Shown in pieces: positions 23,042 through 28,764 of a stretch of DNA of 28,764 nucleotides; the first letter of the stretch is position 1, and every line of letters begins with the position of its first letter. Below the pieces are notes generated by a model. It saw only the letters and a program-made list of their open reading frames with translations, was not told the origin of the DNA and searched no databases. The position numbers were made by a program, and so were the translations under genes. Source of the stretch: Geminicoccus sp035556675 (lineage in GTDB: Bacteria; Pseudomonadota; Alphaproteobacteria; Geminicoccales; Geminicoccaceae); NCBI RefSeq assembly GCF_035556675.1, contig NZ_DATMFZ010000262.1, forward strand, positions 1-28,764, in the 5' to 3' direction.

Positions 23042-24283
23042 TCAGCCGGCGAGGCGCGCCAGCACATGACGCTTCTTGCCGGCCGACAGCTTGACGCCCT
23101 GCTCCAGCAGGGCGCGGGCCACCGTCCCCTGGGGATCGGCCACCGCCTGGTCGTCCAGGCGGGCACCGCCGCCCTGGATCAGCCGGCGCGCCTCGCCATT
23201 GCTGGCGGCAAGGCCGGCCAGACGGAACAGGTCCGGCAGGGGCACCTGCTCGGCCAGTTCGGTACCCGGCAGCTCCACCACCGGCAAGGAGGTGCGGTCG
23301 CCGCCGCCGAACACGCCCTGCGCCTGGGCGCGCGCCTGCTCCGCCTGGGCGCGGCCATGGCAGAGTGCCGTGGCCTCGGTGGCCAGGATCGCCTTGGCCT
23401 CGTTCAGCTCGGCACCTTCCAGCCGCTCCAGCCGCGCGATCTCGTCCAGCGGCAGCTCGGTGTAGAGCTTGAGGAAACGGCCGACATCACGGTCTTCGGT
23501 GTTGCGCCAGAACTGCCAGTAGTCGAACGGCGAGAGCATGGCGTCGTTCAGCCAGACCGCGTTGCCGGCCGACTTGCCCATCTTCTCGCCAGACGCGGTG
23601 GTGATCAGCGGCGTGGTCAGGCCGAACAGCTGGACGTTGTCGACCCGCCGGCCGAGCTCCACGCCGTTCACGATGTTGCCCCACTGGTCCGAGCCGCCCA
23701 TCTGCAGCCGCACGCCCAGCCGCCTGGACAGCTCCAGGAAGTCGTAGGCCTGCAGCAGCATGTAGTTGAACTCGAGGAAGGTCAGCGGCTGCTCGCGCTC
23801 CAGCCGGAGCCGGACCGAATCGAAGGTCAGCATCCGGTTGATGGTGAAGTGCCGGCCGTACTCGCGTAGGAACTCCATGTAACCCAGCTGGAGCAGCCAG
23901 TCGGCATTGTCGACCATGGTGGCCTTGCCGGCGCCGAACTCGAGGAACCGCGCCAGGGAAGCGCGGATCCCGGCCTTGTTCGCCTCCAGGCTTTCCCTGG
24001 TCTGCATCTTGCGCAGCTCGTCCTTGCCGGACGGGTCACCCACCAGCGTGGTACCGCCGCCCACCAATGCTATCGGCCGGTGGCCGAAGCGCTGCAGGGT
24101 GCGCAGCAGCATGATCGAGACGAGGTTGCCGACATGCAGGCTCTGCGCCGTACAGTCGAAGCCGATATAGCCGGTGATCGCCTGGGCCGCGGTAGCCTCG
24201 TCGAAGGCCGCCTCGTCGGTGCACTGGTGGACGAACCCGCGGGCATGGAGCTCGCGCAGGAGTTCGGAGCGATGACCGGTCAC
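23042..24283 (-). CDS. tyrS: Tyrosyl-tRNA synthetase
   Basis: TyrS charges tRNA-Tyr with tyrosine in the cytoplasm. The 413 residues are the normal length for the bacterial TyrS family. The class I HIGH signature is SLHVGNL (HVGN at 50-53) and the KMSKS signature is KMGKS at 234-238. Tyrosine-pocket segments include GYIGFDCTAQSLH and LLQAYDF, and MGGSDQWGN lies near 195-203. A C-terminal S4 RNA-binding domain covers about 345-413 (NGEARRLIQGGGARLDDQ). GTG 24283 gives the usual N-terminus TGHRSELLRELHARGF; its ribosome site is a weak AGAAG. A strong hairpin terminator lies 27 bp upstream of the start, so tyrS should have its own promoter or be attenuated; none was identified. Confidence 0.96.
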   Translation of the reverse strand: MTGHRSELLRELHARGFVHQCTDEAAFDEATAAQAITGYIGFDCTAQSLHVGNLVSIMLLRTLQRFGHRPIALVGGGTTLVGDPSGKDELRKMQTRESLEANKAGIRASLARFLEFGAGKATMVDNADWLLQLGYMEFLREYGRHFTINRMLTFDSVRLRLEREQPLTFLEFNYMLLQAYDFLELSRRLGVRLQMGGSDQWGNIVNGVELGRRVDNVQLFGLTTPLITTASGEKMGKSAGNAVWLNDAMLSPFDYWQFWRNTEDRDVGRFLKLYTELPLDEIARLERLEGAELNEAKAILATEATALCHGRAQAEQARAQAQGVFGGGDRTSLPVVELPGTELAEQVPLPDLFRLAGLAASNGEARRLIQGGGARLDDQAVADPQGTVARALLEQGVKLSAGKKRHVLARLAG

Positions 24284-24309
24284 GTTCTTCTGGCTTCTTG
24301 CAGGGGCTT

Positions 24310-24339
24310 GGAAAAGTCGGCCGGGCAGGGGCCCGGCCG
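24310..24339 (-). terminator. Rho-independent terminator after the hydrolase gene
   Basis: On the minus strand a perfect 9 bp stem CGGCCGGGC / GCCCGGCCG (24339-24331 with 24326-24318) has a four-base loop and is followed by ACTTTTCC. It begins 5 bp after the hydrolase stop. The stem is very stable, but the T-run has only four bases. Confidence 0.75.
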
Positions 24340-24344
24340 GAGGT

Positions 24345-25016
24345 TCAGCGGGCGGTGAGCAGCGCCTCACCGGGGATGCGATTCATGCGCCGGTCCATGT
24401 AGTGCTCGCAGGTGCCCACGAACCGGTCCATGTGCTGGCTGAACGAGTGGTCGGCGTTCTCGATCAGGTCGAAGTCGATCGTGATGCCGCGCTGCTGGCT
24501 CAGCTTGTTGACCAGCTTGTGCACCGATTCCACCGGGGTCACCACGTCGCGCTCGCCATGGACGATCAGGCCCGAGGACGGGCAGGGCGCCAGGAAGCCG
24601 AAATCGTAGATGTTCGCCGGCAGGCCTGCCGAGATGAAGCCCACGACCTCGGGCCGGCGCATCAGGAGCTGCATGGCGATCCAGGCGCCGAAGCCGAAGC
24701 CGGCCACCCAGACACCCGCTGCGTTGGGATTGTGCAACTGCATCCAGTCCAGTGCCGCTGCGGCATCGCGCAGCTCGCCCTGGCCGTGGTCGAACTGACC
24801 CTGTGAACGGCCCACACCGCGGAAGTTGAAGCGCAGCACCGAGAAGCCGCGCCGCACATACATCTGGAACAGGGCGTAGACGATGCGGTTGTTCATCGTA
24901 CCGCCATGAAGCGGATGCGGGTGCAGGATCACCGCGAGCGGGGAGGTCGGGCCTTCACCGTGGACGTAACGGCCCTCGAGCCGGCCATCCGAACCGTTGA
25001 AGATCACCTCAGGCAT
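24345..25016 (-). CDS. Alpha/beta-hydrolase-fold protein (COG2945-like) lacking the nucleophilic Ser
   Basis: The 223-residue protein matches a family of small alpha/beta hydrolases of unknown substrate. Recognisable segments are HPHPLHGGTMNNR (32-44), FNFRGVGRSQG (63-73) and CPSSGLIVHGERDVVTP (145-161). The acid Asp157 is in HGERD and the His190 in ENADHSF. The nucleophile elbow reads AGFGFGAW at 105-112. Where homologues that I recall have GFSFGA, the Ser is replaced by Gly108, a one-base change (GGC for AGC). The protein may therefore be a non-catalytic fold, or catalysis may differ. ATG 25016 has GGAG six bases upstream. The gene is divergent from the cysteine desulfurase operon, and a terminator follows it. 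Confidence 0.88.
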   Translation of the reverse strand: MPEVIFNGSDGRLEGRYVHGEGPTSPLAVILHPHPLHGGTMNNRIVYALFQMYVRRGFSVLRFNFRGVGRSQGQFDHGQGELRDAAAALDWMQLHNPNAAGVWVAGFGFGAWIAMQLLMRRPEVVGFISAGLPANIYDFGFLAPCPSSGLIVHGERDVVTPVESVHKLVNKLSQQRGITIDFDLIENADHSFSQHMDRFVGTCEHYMDRRMNRIPGEALLTAR

Positions 25017-25077
25017 CGAAAACTCCGCTACGACCGAATCGGCAAGGCAGGTCCACCCTCCGTGCGGGGGCGGATCA

Positions 25078-25106
25078 TTGCTGCCGTCTTGGGACGTCCC
25101 TATACT
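25078..25106 (+). promoter_or_regulatory. Sigma-70-like promoter for the desulfurase-mnmA operon
   Basis: TTGCTG (25078-25083) and TATACT (25101-25106) are spaced by exactly 17 bp in the divergent gap. Transcription would start near 25113 and leave a leader of about 150 nt. The -10 is strong and the -35 keeps only the TTG. Confidence 0.55.
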
Positions 25107-25113
25107 GCCTCGA

Positions 25114-25128
25114 ACGTGGCTCCCACGT
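25114..25128 (+). promoter_or_regulatory. 6 bp palindrome at the predicted transcript start
   Basis: ACGTGG (25114-25119), spacer CTC and CCACGT (25123-25128) form a perfect inverted repeat directly after the predicted start of the desulfurase operon. It could be an operator or a 5'-end hairpin that stabilises the mRNA. It does not resemble the IscR-type motif that I know. Confidence 0.4.
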
Positions 25129-25263
25129 CCGGATCCACGCCAGACCATGCCACGGTACGCATCGCATCGTGCTGGGGAACCGAACACGCGCAACGCGCGG
25201 CGGGCAGGCCGGCGCACGATCGCAGGTCGTTTAGCGCGGGGAGAGGGCGGAATTCAAGGAAAT

Positions 25264-26448
25264 GTGCACCAGCTGACGCAGACCCCGGTACTGGCATCCG
25301 GGCGAGTCTATCTGGACCACGCGGCCACGACCCCGGTCCGGCCGGAAGTGGTGGCGAGGATGGCGCAGGTTCTGGCGAGCTTCGGCAATCCCTCCTCGGT
25401 GCATGGCGAGGGCAGGGCCGCGCGGCGCATTCTGGAGGATGCCCGTACCCTGCTGGCCGATACGCTCGGTGTGGACCCGGACGGCATCACCTTCACCTCC
25501 GGCGGCACCGAGGCCAACGATCTGGCTCTGGGTGCCGCAGCCGGCCGGCCGGTCCTGGTCGGCGCTACCGAGCATGCCTCGGTGCTGGAGGCTGTCCCGG
25601 AAGCGCCGCGCATCCCGGTAGGACCGGATGGGCTAATCGACATGGCCACGCTGGCCGAGGTGCTCGCCGAGCATCGCCCGGGCCTGGTTTCGGTGATGCT
25701 GGTCAACAACGAGACCGGCGTGGTGCAGGACATCAAGCGGCTCGCGGCCGAGGTCCGTGCCGCGGGGGCACTCCTGCACGTCGACGCGGTCCAGGCATTC
25801 GGCAAGCTGCCCGACGTGACCCTGGCGGCACTGGGCTGCGATCTCCTGACCGTCTCCGCGCACAAGATCGGCGGGCCGCAGGGAGTGGGCGCCCTGGCGG
25901 CCCGACCGGGCCTGGTGCTTCCGGCGCGGCTGCGCGGAGGTGGGCAGGAGGGCCGCCGGCGCGCCGGCACCCACAACCTGCCGGGCATTGCCGGCTTCGC
26001 CCAGGCGATCCGGCTGCTCGATCCGCTCGAGCCCACACGCCTCCTGGGGCTGCGGCACCGGCTGGAGGCGCGGCTCCTGGCGGGCTTGGCCGATGCGGGC
26101 GCTGATGCGGCGATTGCCGGGGATGCCGCACCCCGGGCCCCGCACATCACCACGCTGATCCTGCCCGGCCGGCCGGCCGAGCTCCAGGTCATCCGCCTGG
26201 ATCTCGCCGGCATCGCGGTGAGCGCCGGGGCCGCCTGCTCCTCGGGCAAGGTCCAGGCCTCGCATGTACTGCAGGCGATGGGCCTGGGTGCGTTGGCCGG
26301 CTGCGCCCTGCGGCTCAGCCTCGGCTGGAGCAGCACCGAGGCGGAGGTGGACCGGGCGGCGGATGCGATCACCGGGCTGCACCGGCCCGCCGGGGCCGGG
26401 GCCGGCGTGGCACTGCCCTTGCCGAATGGCATGACAGTTGCGACATGA
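25264..26448 (+). CDS. Cysteine desulfurase, NifS/IscS class
   Basis: The PLP enzyme removes sulfur from L-cysteine as a protein-bound persulfide, for Fe-S cluster assembly and tRNA thiolation. The 394 residues show VYLDHAATTPVRPEV near 15-29, FGNPSSVHGEGR (40-51), SGGTEANDLAL (79-89), ATEHASVLEA (101-110), HVDAVQAFGK (172-181), the Schiff-base Lys201 in SAHKIGGPQG, and the catalytic Cys325 in GAACSSGKVQASHVL. It begins at GTG 25264 behind AAGGAA with a short spacer; the conserved YLDHAATTP follows 15 residues in and no better start exists. It is the first gene of a run with iscA, ferredoxin and mnmA. IscU, IscR and HscBA are absent from the window. Confidence 0.95.
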   Translation: MHQLTQTPVLASGRVYLDHAATTPVRPEVVARMAQVLASFGNPSSVHGEGRAARRILEDARTLLADTLGVDPDGITFTSGGTEANDLALGAAAGRPVLVGATEHASVLEAVPEAPRIPVGPDGLIDMATLAEVLAEHRPGLVSVMLVNNETGVVQDIKRLAAEVRAAGALLHVDAVQAFGKLPDVTLAALGCDLLTVSAHKIGGPQGVGALAARPGLVLPARLRGGGQEGRRRAGTHNLPGIAGFAQAIRLLDPLEPTRLLGLRHRLEARLLAGLADAGADAAIAGDAAPRAPHITTLILPGRPAELQVIRLDLAGIAVSAGAACSSGKVQASHVLQAMGLGALAGCALRLSLGWSSTEAEVDRAADAITGLHRPAGAGAGVALPLPNGMTVAT

Positions 26449-26454
26449 TGGCTT

Positions 26455-26480
26455 GCCGGAACGGGCGTTCCCGGCGGTTT
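26455..26480 (+). terminator. Hairpin between the desulfurase gene and iscA
   Basis: GCCGGAACG (26455-26463) pairs with CGTTCCCGGC (26466-26475) apart from one bulged C and a tight loop, followed by GGTTT. It falls in the 51 bp gap inside the apparent operon. It may be a partial terminator or a processing/stability element that sets different levels for the desulfurase and the downstream genes. Confidence 0.4.
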
Positions 26481-26499
26481 GGCAGCAGATGGTGAGACG

Positions 26500-26829
26500 A
26501 TGGCACAGGCACTGAGCATCACCGACCGGGCGGCGACGCGGGTCAGGGAACTGCTGGCAACCCAGACGGATGCCGCGGGCATCAAGCTCGCCGTGAAGCC
26601 GCGCGGCTGCTCGGGCTGGAGCTACTCGCTGGATTTCGCCAAGGCCGTGGCGCAGGACGATCAGGCGATCGAGGTGGGCGGGGTGACCTTCGTGATCGAG
26701 GCGGCAGCCCTGCCCTATGTCGCCGGGACCGAGGTGGATTTCGTCGAGGACAAGCTGGGTGCCTCCTTCGTGTTCAACAATCCGAACGAGAAGGGCCGGT
26801 GCGGCTGCGGCGAGAGCTTCCACGTCTGA
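26500..26829 (+). CDS. iscA: A-type iron-sulfur carrier, IscA/ErpA family
   Basis: A-type carriers receive Fe-S clusters from a scaffold and hand them to apo-proteins. The 109 residues contain the three invariant cysteines: Cys37 in KPRGCSGWSY, and Cys101 and Cys103 in GRCGCGESF near the C-terminus. The FVIEAAALPYVAGTEVDF segment and the FNNPNEKGRCGCGESF end are typical. ATG 26500 has GGTGAG just upstream; an in-frame TTG at 26479 would add seven residues. The gene lies 51 bp after the desulfurase and 7 bp before ferredoxin. IscA, ErpA and SufA cannot be told apart firmly from sequence; the symbol follows the isc-like context. Confidence 0.93.
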   Translation: MAQALSITDRAATRVRELLATQTDAAGIKLAVKPRGCSGWSYSLDFAKAVAQDDQAIEVGGVTFVIEAAALPYVAGTEVDFVEDKLGASFVFNNPNEKGRCGCGESFHV

Positions 26830-26836
26830 TCCGGGC

Positions 26837-27163
26837 GTGATCCAGGTCCGGTTCCGGCTGCCGGACGGCAGCGAGCGTCAGGTCGGCGCTACTGCCGGCA
26901 GCACGCTCTTGGAAGCGTCGCGGGCGGCGGGTTTGGAGCTGGAGGGGGCGTGCGGCGGCTCCATGGCCTGCGCCACCTGCCATGTCCGGATCCCGGACCC
27001 GTGGTTCGACCTGGTCCCGGCACCCTCGCCGGAAGAGGAGGACATGCTGGACCTGGCGCCGGACTGGCAGCCGACCTCGCGCCTGGGTTGCCAGGTCCGC
27101 CTCGACCGGCAGCTGGACGGCATCGTCGTGGACGTGCCGTCCTCAAGCCTCCTGGATGATTGA
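26837..27163 (+). CDS. fdx: [2Fe-2S] ferredoxin, adrenodoxin/Isc type
   Basis: This small electron carrier holds one [2Fe-2S] cluster and in Isc systems supplies electrons for cluster building. The 108 residues have the plant/vertebrate ferredoxin pattern C-x5-C-x2-C at Cys39, Cys45 and Cys48 (GACGGSMACATCHV), and the fourth ligand Cys85 in RLGCQV. The conserved DMLDLA segment at about 69-74 identifies the adrenodoxin-like group used in Fe-S assembly. GTG 26837 follows the iscA stop by 7 bp with no clear Shine-Dalgarno, so reinitiation or coupling is likely. The mnmA start follows 25 bp after its stop. Confidence 0.93.
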   Translation: MIQVRFRLPDGSERQVGATAGSTLLEASRAAGLELEGACGGSMACATCHVRIPDPWFDLVPAPSPEEEDMLDLAPDWQPTSRLGCQVRLDRQLDGIVVDVPSSSLLDD

Positions 27164-27187
27164 CGGCTTTGCCTGGACACCGACCTC

Positions 27188-28303
27188 GTGAATGCTGACC
27201 ATCTCCTTGCCGATCTCGACCTGCCGGCCGGCGCCAGGGTGGTGGTGGCCATGTCCGGCGGGGTCGACAGCTCCGTCTGTGCCGGACTCCTGGCCGAGGC
27301 CGGCTTCGACGTGGTCGGCATCACCATGCAGCTCTACGACCACGGCCAGGCGACCGGCCGTGCCGGGAGCTGCTGTGCCGGCCGCGACATCCGCGATGCG
27401 CGGGCGGTAGCCGACCGGCTGGGCATCCCCCATTTCGTGCTGGACTACGAGGAGCGCTTCCGCCGCCAGGTGATCGACGAGTTCGCGGCGGGCTATGCGG
27501 AGGGTCGCACCCCCATTCCCTGCGTGCGCTGCAACGAGCGGATCAAGTTCGGCGATCTGCTGGACAGCGCGCAGGAGCTGGGTGCCGCAGCACTGGTCAC
27601 CGGCCATTATGTCCGCCGCCTGCGCACGTCCGAGCGCACCGAGCTGCACCGTGGGCGGGACAGCGCCAAGGACCAGAGCTACTTCCTGTTCGCCACCACC
27701 GATGCTCAGCTTTCCCGCCTGCGCTTCCCGCTGGGCGCCCTGACCAAGGCCGAGACCCGTGCCCATGCGCAACGCCTGGGCCTGCCGGTGGCGGAGAAGG
27801 CCGAGAGCCAGGACATCTGCTTCGTGCCGGACGGCGACCATGCCAGCGTGGTGACGGCACTGCGTCCGGAGGCCGGCCAGAGCGGCGAGATCGTCGACGA
27901 CGCCGGACGGGTGCTGGGCCGGCACAAGGGCTTGGCGGGGATCACCGTCGGCCAGCGACGCGGCCTGGGTGTGGCCGCACCAGAGCGGATGTACGTGACG
28001 GAGATCGACCCGGTGACCCGGCGGGTGACGATCGCGCCCAGGGCCCGCGCCCGGATGCGGCGGGCCTTGCTGGACCGGTTGCATCTGGTGGGGGCCGCGG
28101 ACGGTGTGCTGCCGGGCGAGGTGATGGCCAAGCACCGCTACAACGAGCCGGCCCAGCCGGCCACGCTGCGCAGTGGCCCGGACGGGCGGGTCGAGGTGGA
28201 ATTCCGGGAACCGCAGCTGGGCATCGCCCGCGGCCAGGCATGCGTGCTCTATGACGGCAGCCGCCTGGTAGGCGGCGGTTGGATCGAGCAGGCCGCAGGC
28301 TGA
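27188..28303 (+). CDS. mnmA: tRNA-specific 2-thiouridylase MnmA
   Basis: MnmA adenylates and then thiolates U34 of tRNA-Lys, -Glu and -Gln, giving 2-thiouridine needed for accurate decoding. The 371 residues show the PP-loop SGGVDSSV (23-30), GITMQLYD, SCCAGRDIRDAR (61-72), the nucleophilic Cys112 with Cys115 in PCVRCNERIKF, TGHYVR (138-143), KDQSYFL and Cys211 in SQDICFVPDG. These three cysteines correspond to those proposed as [4Fe-4S] ligands in E. coli MnmA. GTG 27188 gives the usual N-terminus; an ATG four bases later is out of frame. It ends the desulfurase-IscA-ferredoxin run. The 192 bp downstream hold no clear terminator or gene. Confidence 0.96.
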   Translation: MNADHLLADLDLPAGARVVVAMSGGVDSSVCAGLLAEAGFDVVGITMQLYDHGQATGRAGSCCAGRDIRDARAVADRLGIPHFVLDYEERFRRQVIDEFAAGYAEGRTPIPCVRCNERIKFGDLLDSAQELGAAALVTGHYVRRLRTSERTELHRGRDSAKDQSYFLFATTDAQLSRLRFPLGALTKAETRAHAQRLGLPVAEKAESQDICFVPDGDHASVVTALRPEAGQSGEIVDDAGRVLGRHKGLAGITVGQRRGLGVAAPERMYVTEIDPVTRRVTIAPRARARMRRALLDRLHLVGAADGVLPGEVMAKHRYNEPAQPATLRSGPDGRVEVEFREPQLGIARGQACVLYDGSRLVGGGWIEQAAG

Positions 28304-28495
28304 ACCGCGGTGCTGCACGGCCGGCCGCTCCTGACGGCCAAGTGCTGGTGCACGGTCCCGACCCTGGAACCACCCTCTACCGATCTAGCACCATGGAGCG
28401 CGCCCATCGTGATCCGGGATGCCGTCTGCCGGTCGGACACCGTGCCGCTCCCGCAACGGCCGGGTTCCGGTGCGCCGGCCGAGGCACAGGTCGCC

Positions 28496-28723
28496 TCAGC
28501 CCAGCGGATCCTCCGCCACCCGTTCCAGCCCTTCGCCGCAATCGCTCCTGCCGAAGTCGGCCATGCAGGCCTGCATGACTACCTGCATGTCGTCGACCAG
28601 GTTGCAGGCCATGCTCCGTGCGAAGGACTTCTTCACCGCCAGCTTCGCCAAGTCCAGATAGGGCACCACGATCTCGTGCGTCTGTCCGGAGGGACAGGTG
28701 AAGCGATAGGCCTCGCTCGCCAT
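28496..28723 (-). CDS. Small conserved-looking protein of unknown function
   Basis: I do not recognise this 75-residue protein. It begins MASEAYRFTCPSGQTHEIVVPYLDL, continues through a helical, amphipathic middle with SMACNLVDDMQVVMQACMADFG, and ends in an acidic tail. Four cysteines are present, in FTCPSG, MACN, QACM and SDCG. It has no signal peptide or membrane segment. ATG 28723 is chosen; GTG 28756 would add eleven residues. The ribosome site is weak for both. It converges on mnmA across 192 bp with no visible terminator. The mixed hydrophobic and charged composition looks like a real protein rather than a GC-rich shadow frame. Confidence 0.55.
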   Translation of the reverse strand: MASEAYRFTCPSGQTHEIVVPYLDLAKLAVKKSFARSMACNLVDDMQVVMQACMADFGRSDCGEGLERVAEDPLG

Positions 28724-28764
28724 GGTGCCTGCAGGTCGGGCTGGCTGCGCGGGCACATGGTCGC

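Noticed and set aside
28249..28578. Small open frames on both strands downstream of mnmA
   Set aside because: They overlap mnmA's end or each other, are Arg/Pro-rich, and lack ribosome sites and recognisable features.
1..28764. A defence island, secretion system, biosynthetic cluster or mobile element
   Set aside because: All well-supported genes are core metabolism, translation, envelope or Fe-S functions. No integrase, transposase, toxin-antitoxin or phage gene was seen.

Overview
The window is a GC-rich stretch of bacterial chromosome, densely packed with housekeeping genes. No phage, transposase, plasmid, CRISPR, rRNA or tRNA signal was found. The gene content points to an alphaproteobacterium, most likely of the Rhodospirillales/Geminicoccales kind. 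The evidence is RNase E with an acidic S1-region insertion and a GWW tail, the block rne / amidase / PBP1A / prfB, RF2 with an SPY rather than SPF tripeptide, an ArsR-methyltransferase fusion ahead of metF, and an AsmA-like gene head to head with glnE. The assignment is inferred from gene family and order, not from a marker phylogeny.

Layout. 1-118 is the end of an sbcC-like gene. 119-385 carries three copies of a short repeat. 386-2409 (minus) is a methionine-cycle operon, a SahR-like regulator followed by metF, with a promoter and candidate operator at 2426-2457. 2603-3959 (plus) is mlaA-mlaC, for outer-membrane lipid asymmetry. 4014-10178 (minus) runs amidase, PBP1A, prfB and an exported coiled-coil protein with exact 42-residue repeats; prfB carries a programmed +1 frameshift. 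10179-10611 is a divergent control region with a good promoter and a leader of about 355 nt for rne (10612-13254). 13251-14435 (minus) is an aminotransferase. 14451-16564 (plus) holds a periplasmic M48/TPR protease and a DsbA-like thiol oxidoreductase. 16569-20649 (minus) is glnE, bcp and an O-methyltransferase, the last apparently starting at CTG. 20643-23027 (plus) is a large AsmA/YhdP-like protein. 23042-25016 (minus) is tyrS plus an alpha/beta-hydrolase-fold protein that lacks its nucleophilic serine. 25264-28303 (plus) is a sulfur and iron-sulfur operon: cysteine desulfurase, IscA, [2Fe-2S] ferredoxin and MnmA. 28496-28723 (minus) is a small protein of unknown function.

How the genes work together. 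Three envelope themes recur: lipid transport (mlaA, mlaC, AsmA-like), peptidoglycan (amidase, PBP1A) and periplasmic protein quality control (M48 protease, DsbA-like). Two control circuits can be read from sequence: autoregulation of the SAM-cycle operon, and the RF2 frameshift autoregulation. The most interesting group is desulfurase-IscA-ferredoxin-MnmA. It lacks IscU, HscA and HscB and looks like a dedicated sulfur and cluster supply for tRNA 2-thiolation. All three MnmA cysteines that have been proposed to bind a cluster are present.

The genome is very compact. Two head-to-head gene pairs have starts that overlap or lie 15 bp apart. Three tail-to-tail pairs have stops that overlap or lie within 14 bp. 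Many starts are GTG, TTG or CTG and were chosen by ribosome-binding site and family alignment, so several are uncertain as stated in each entry.
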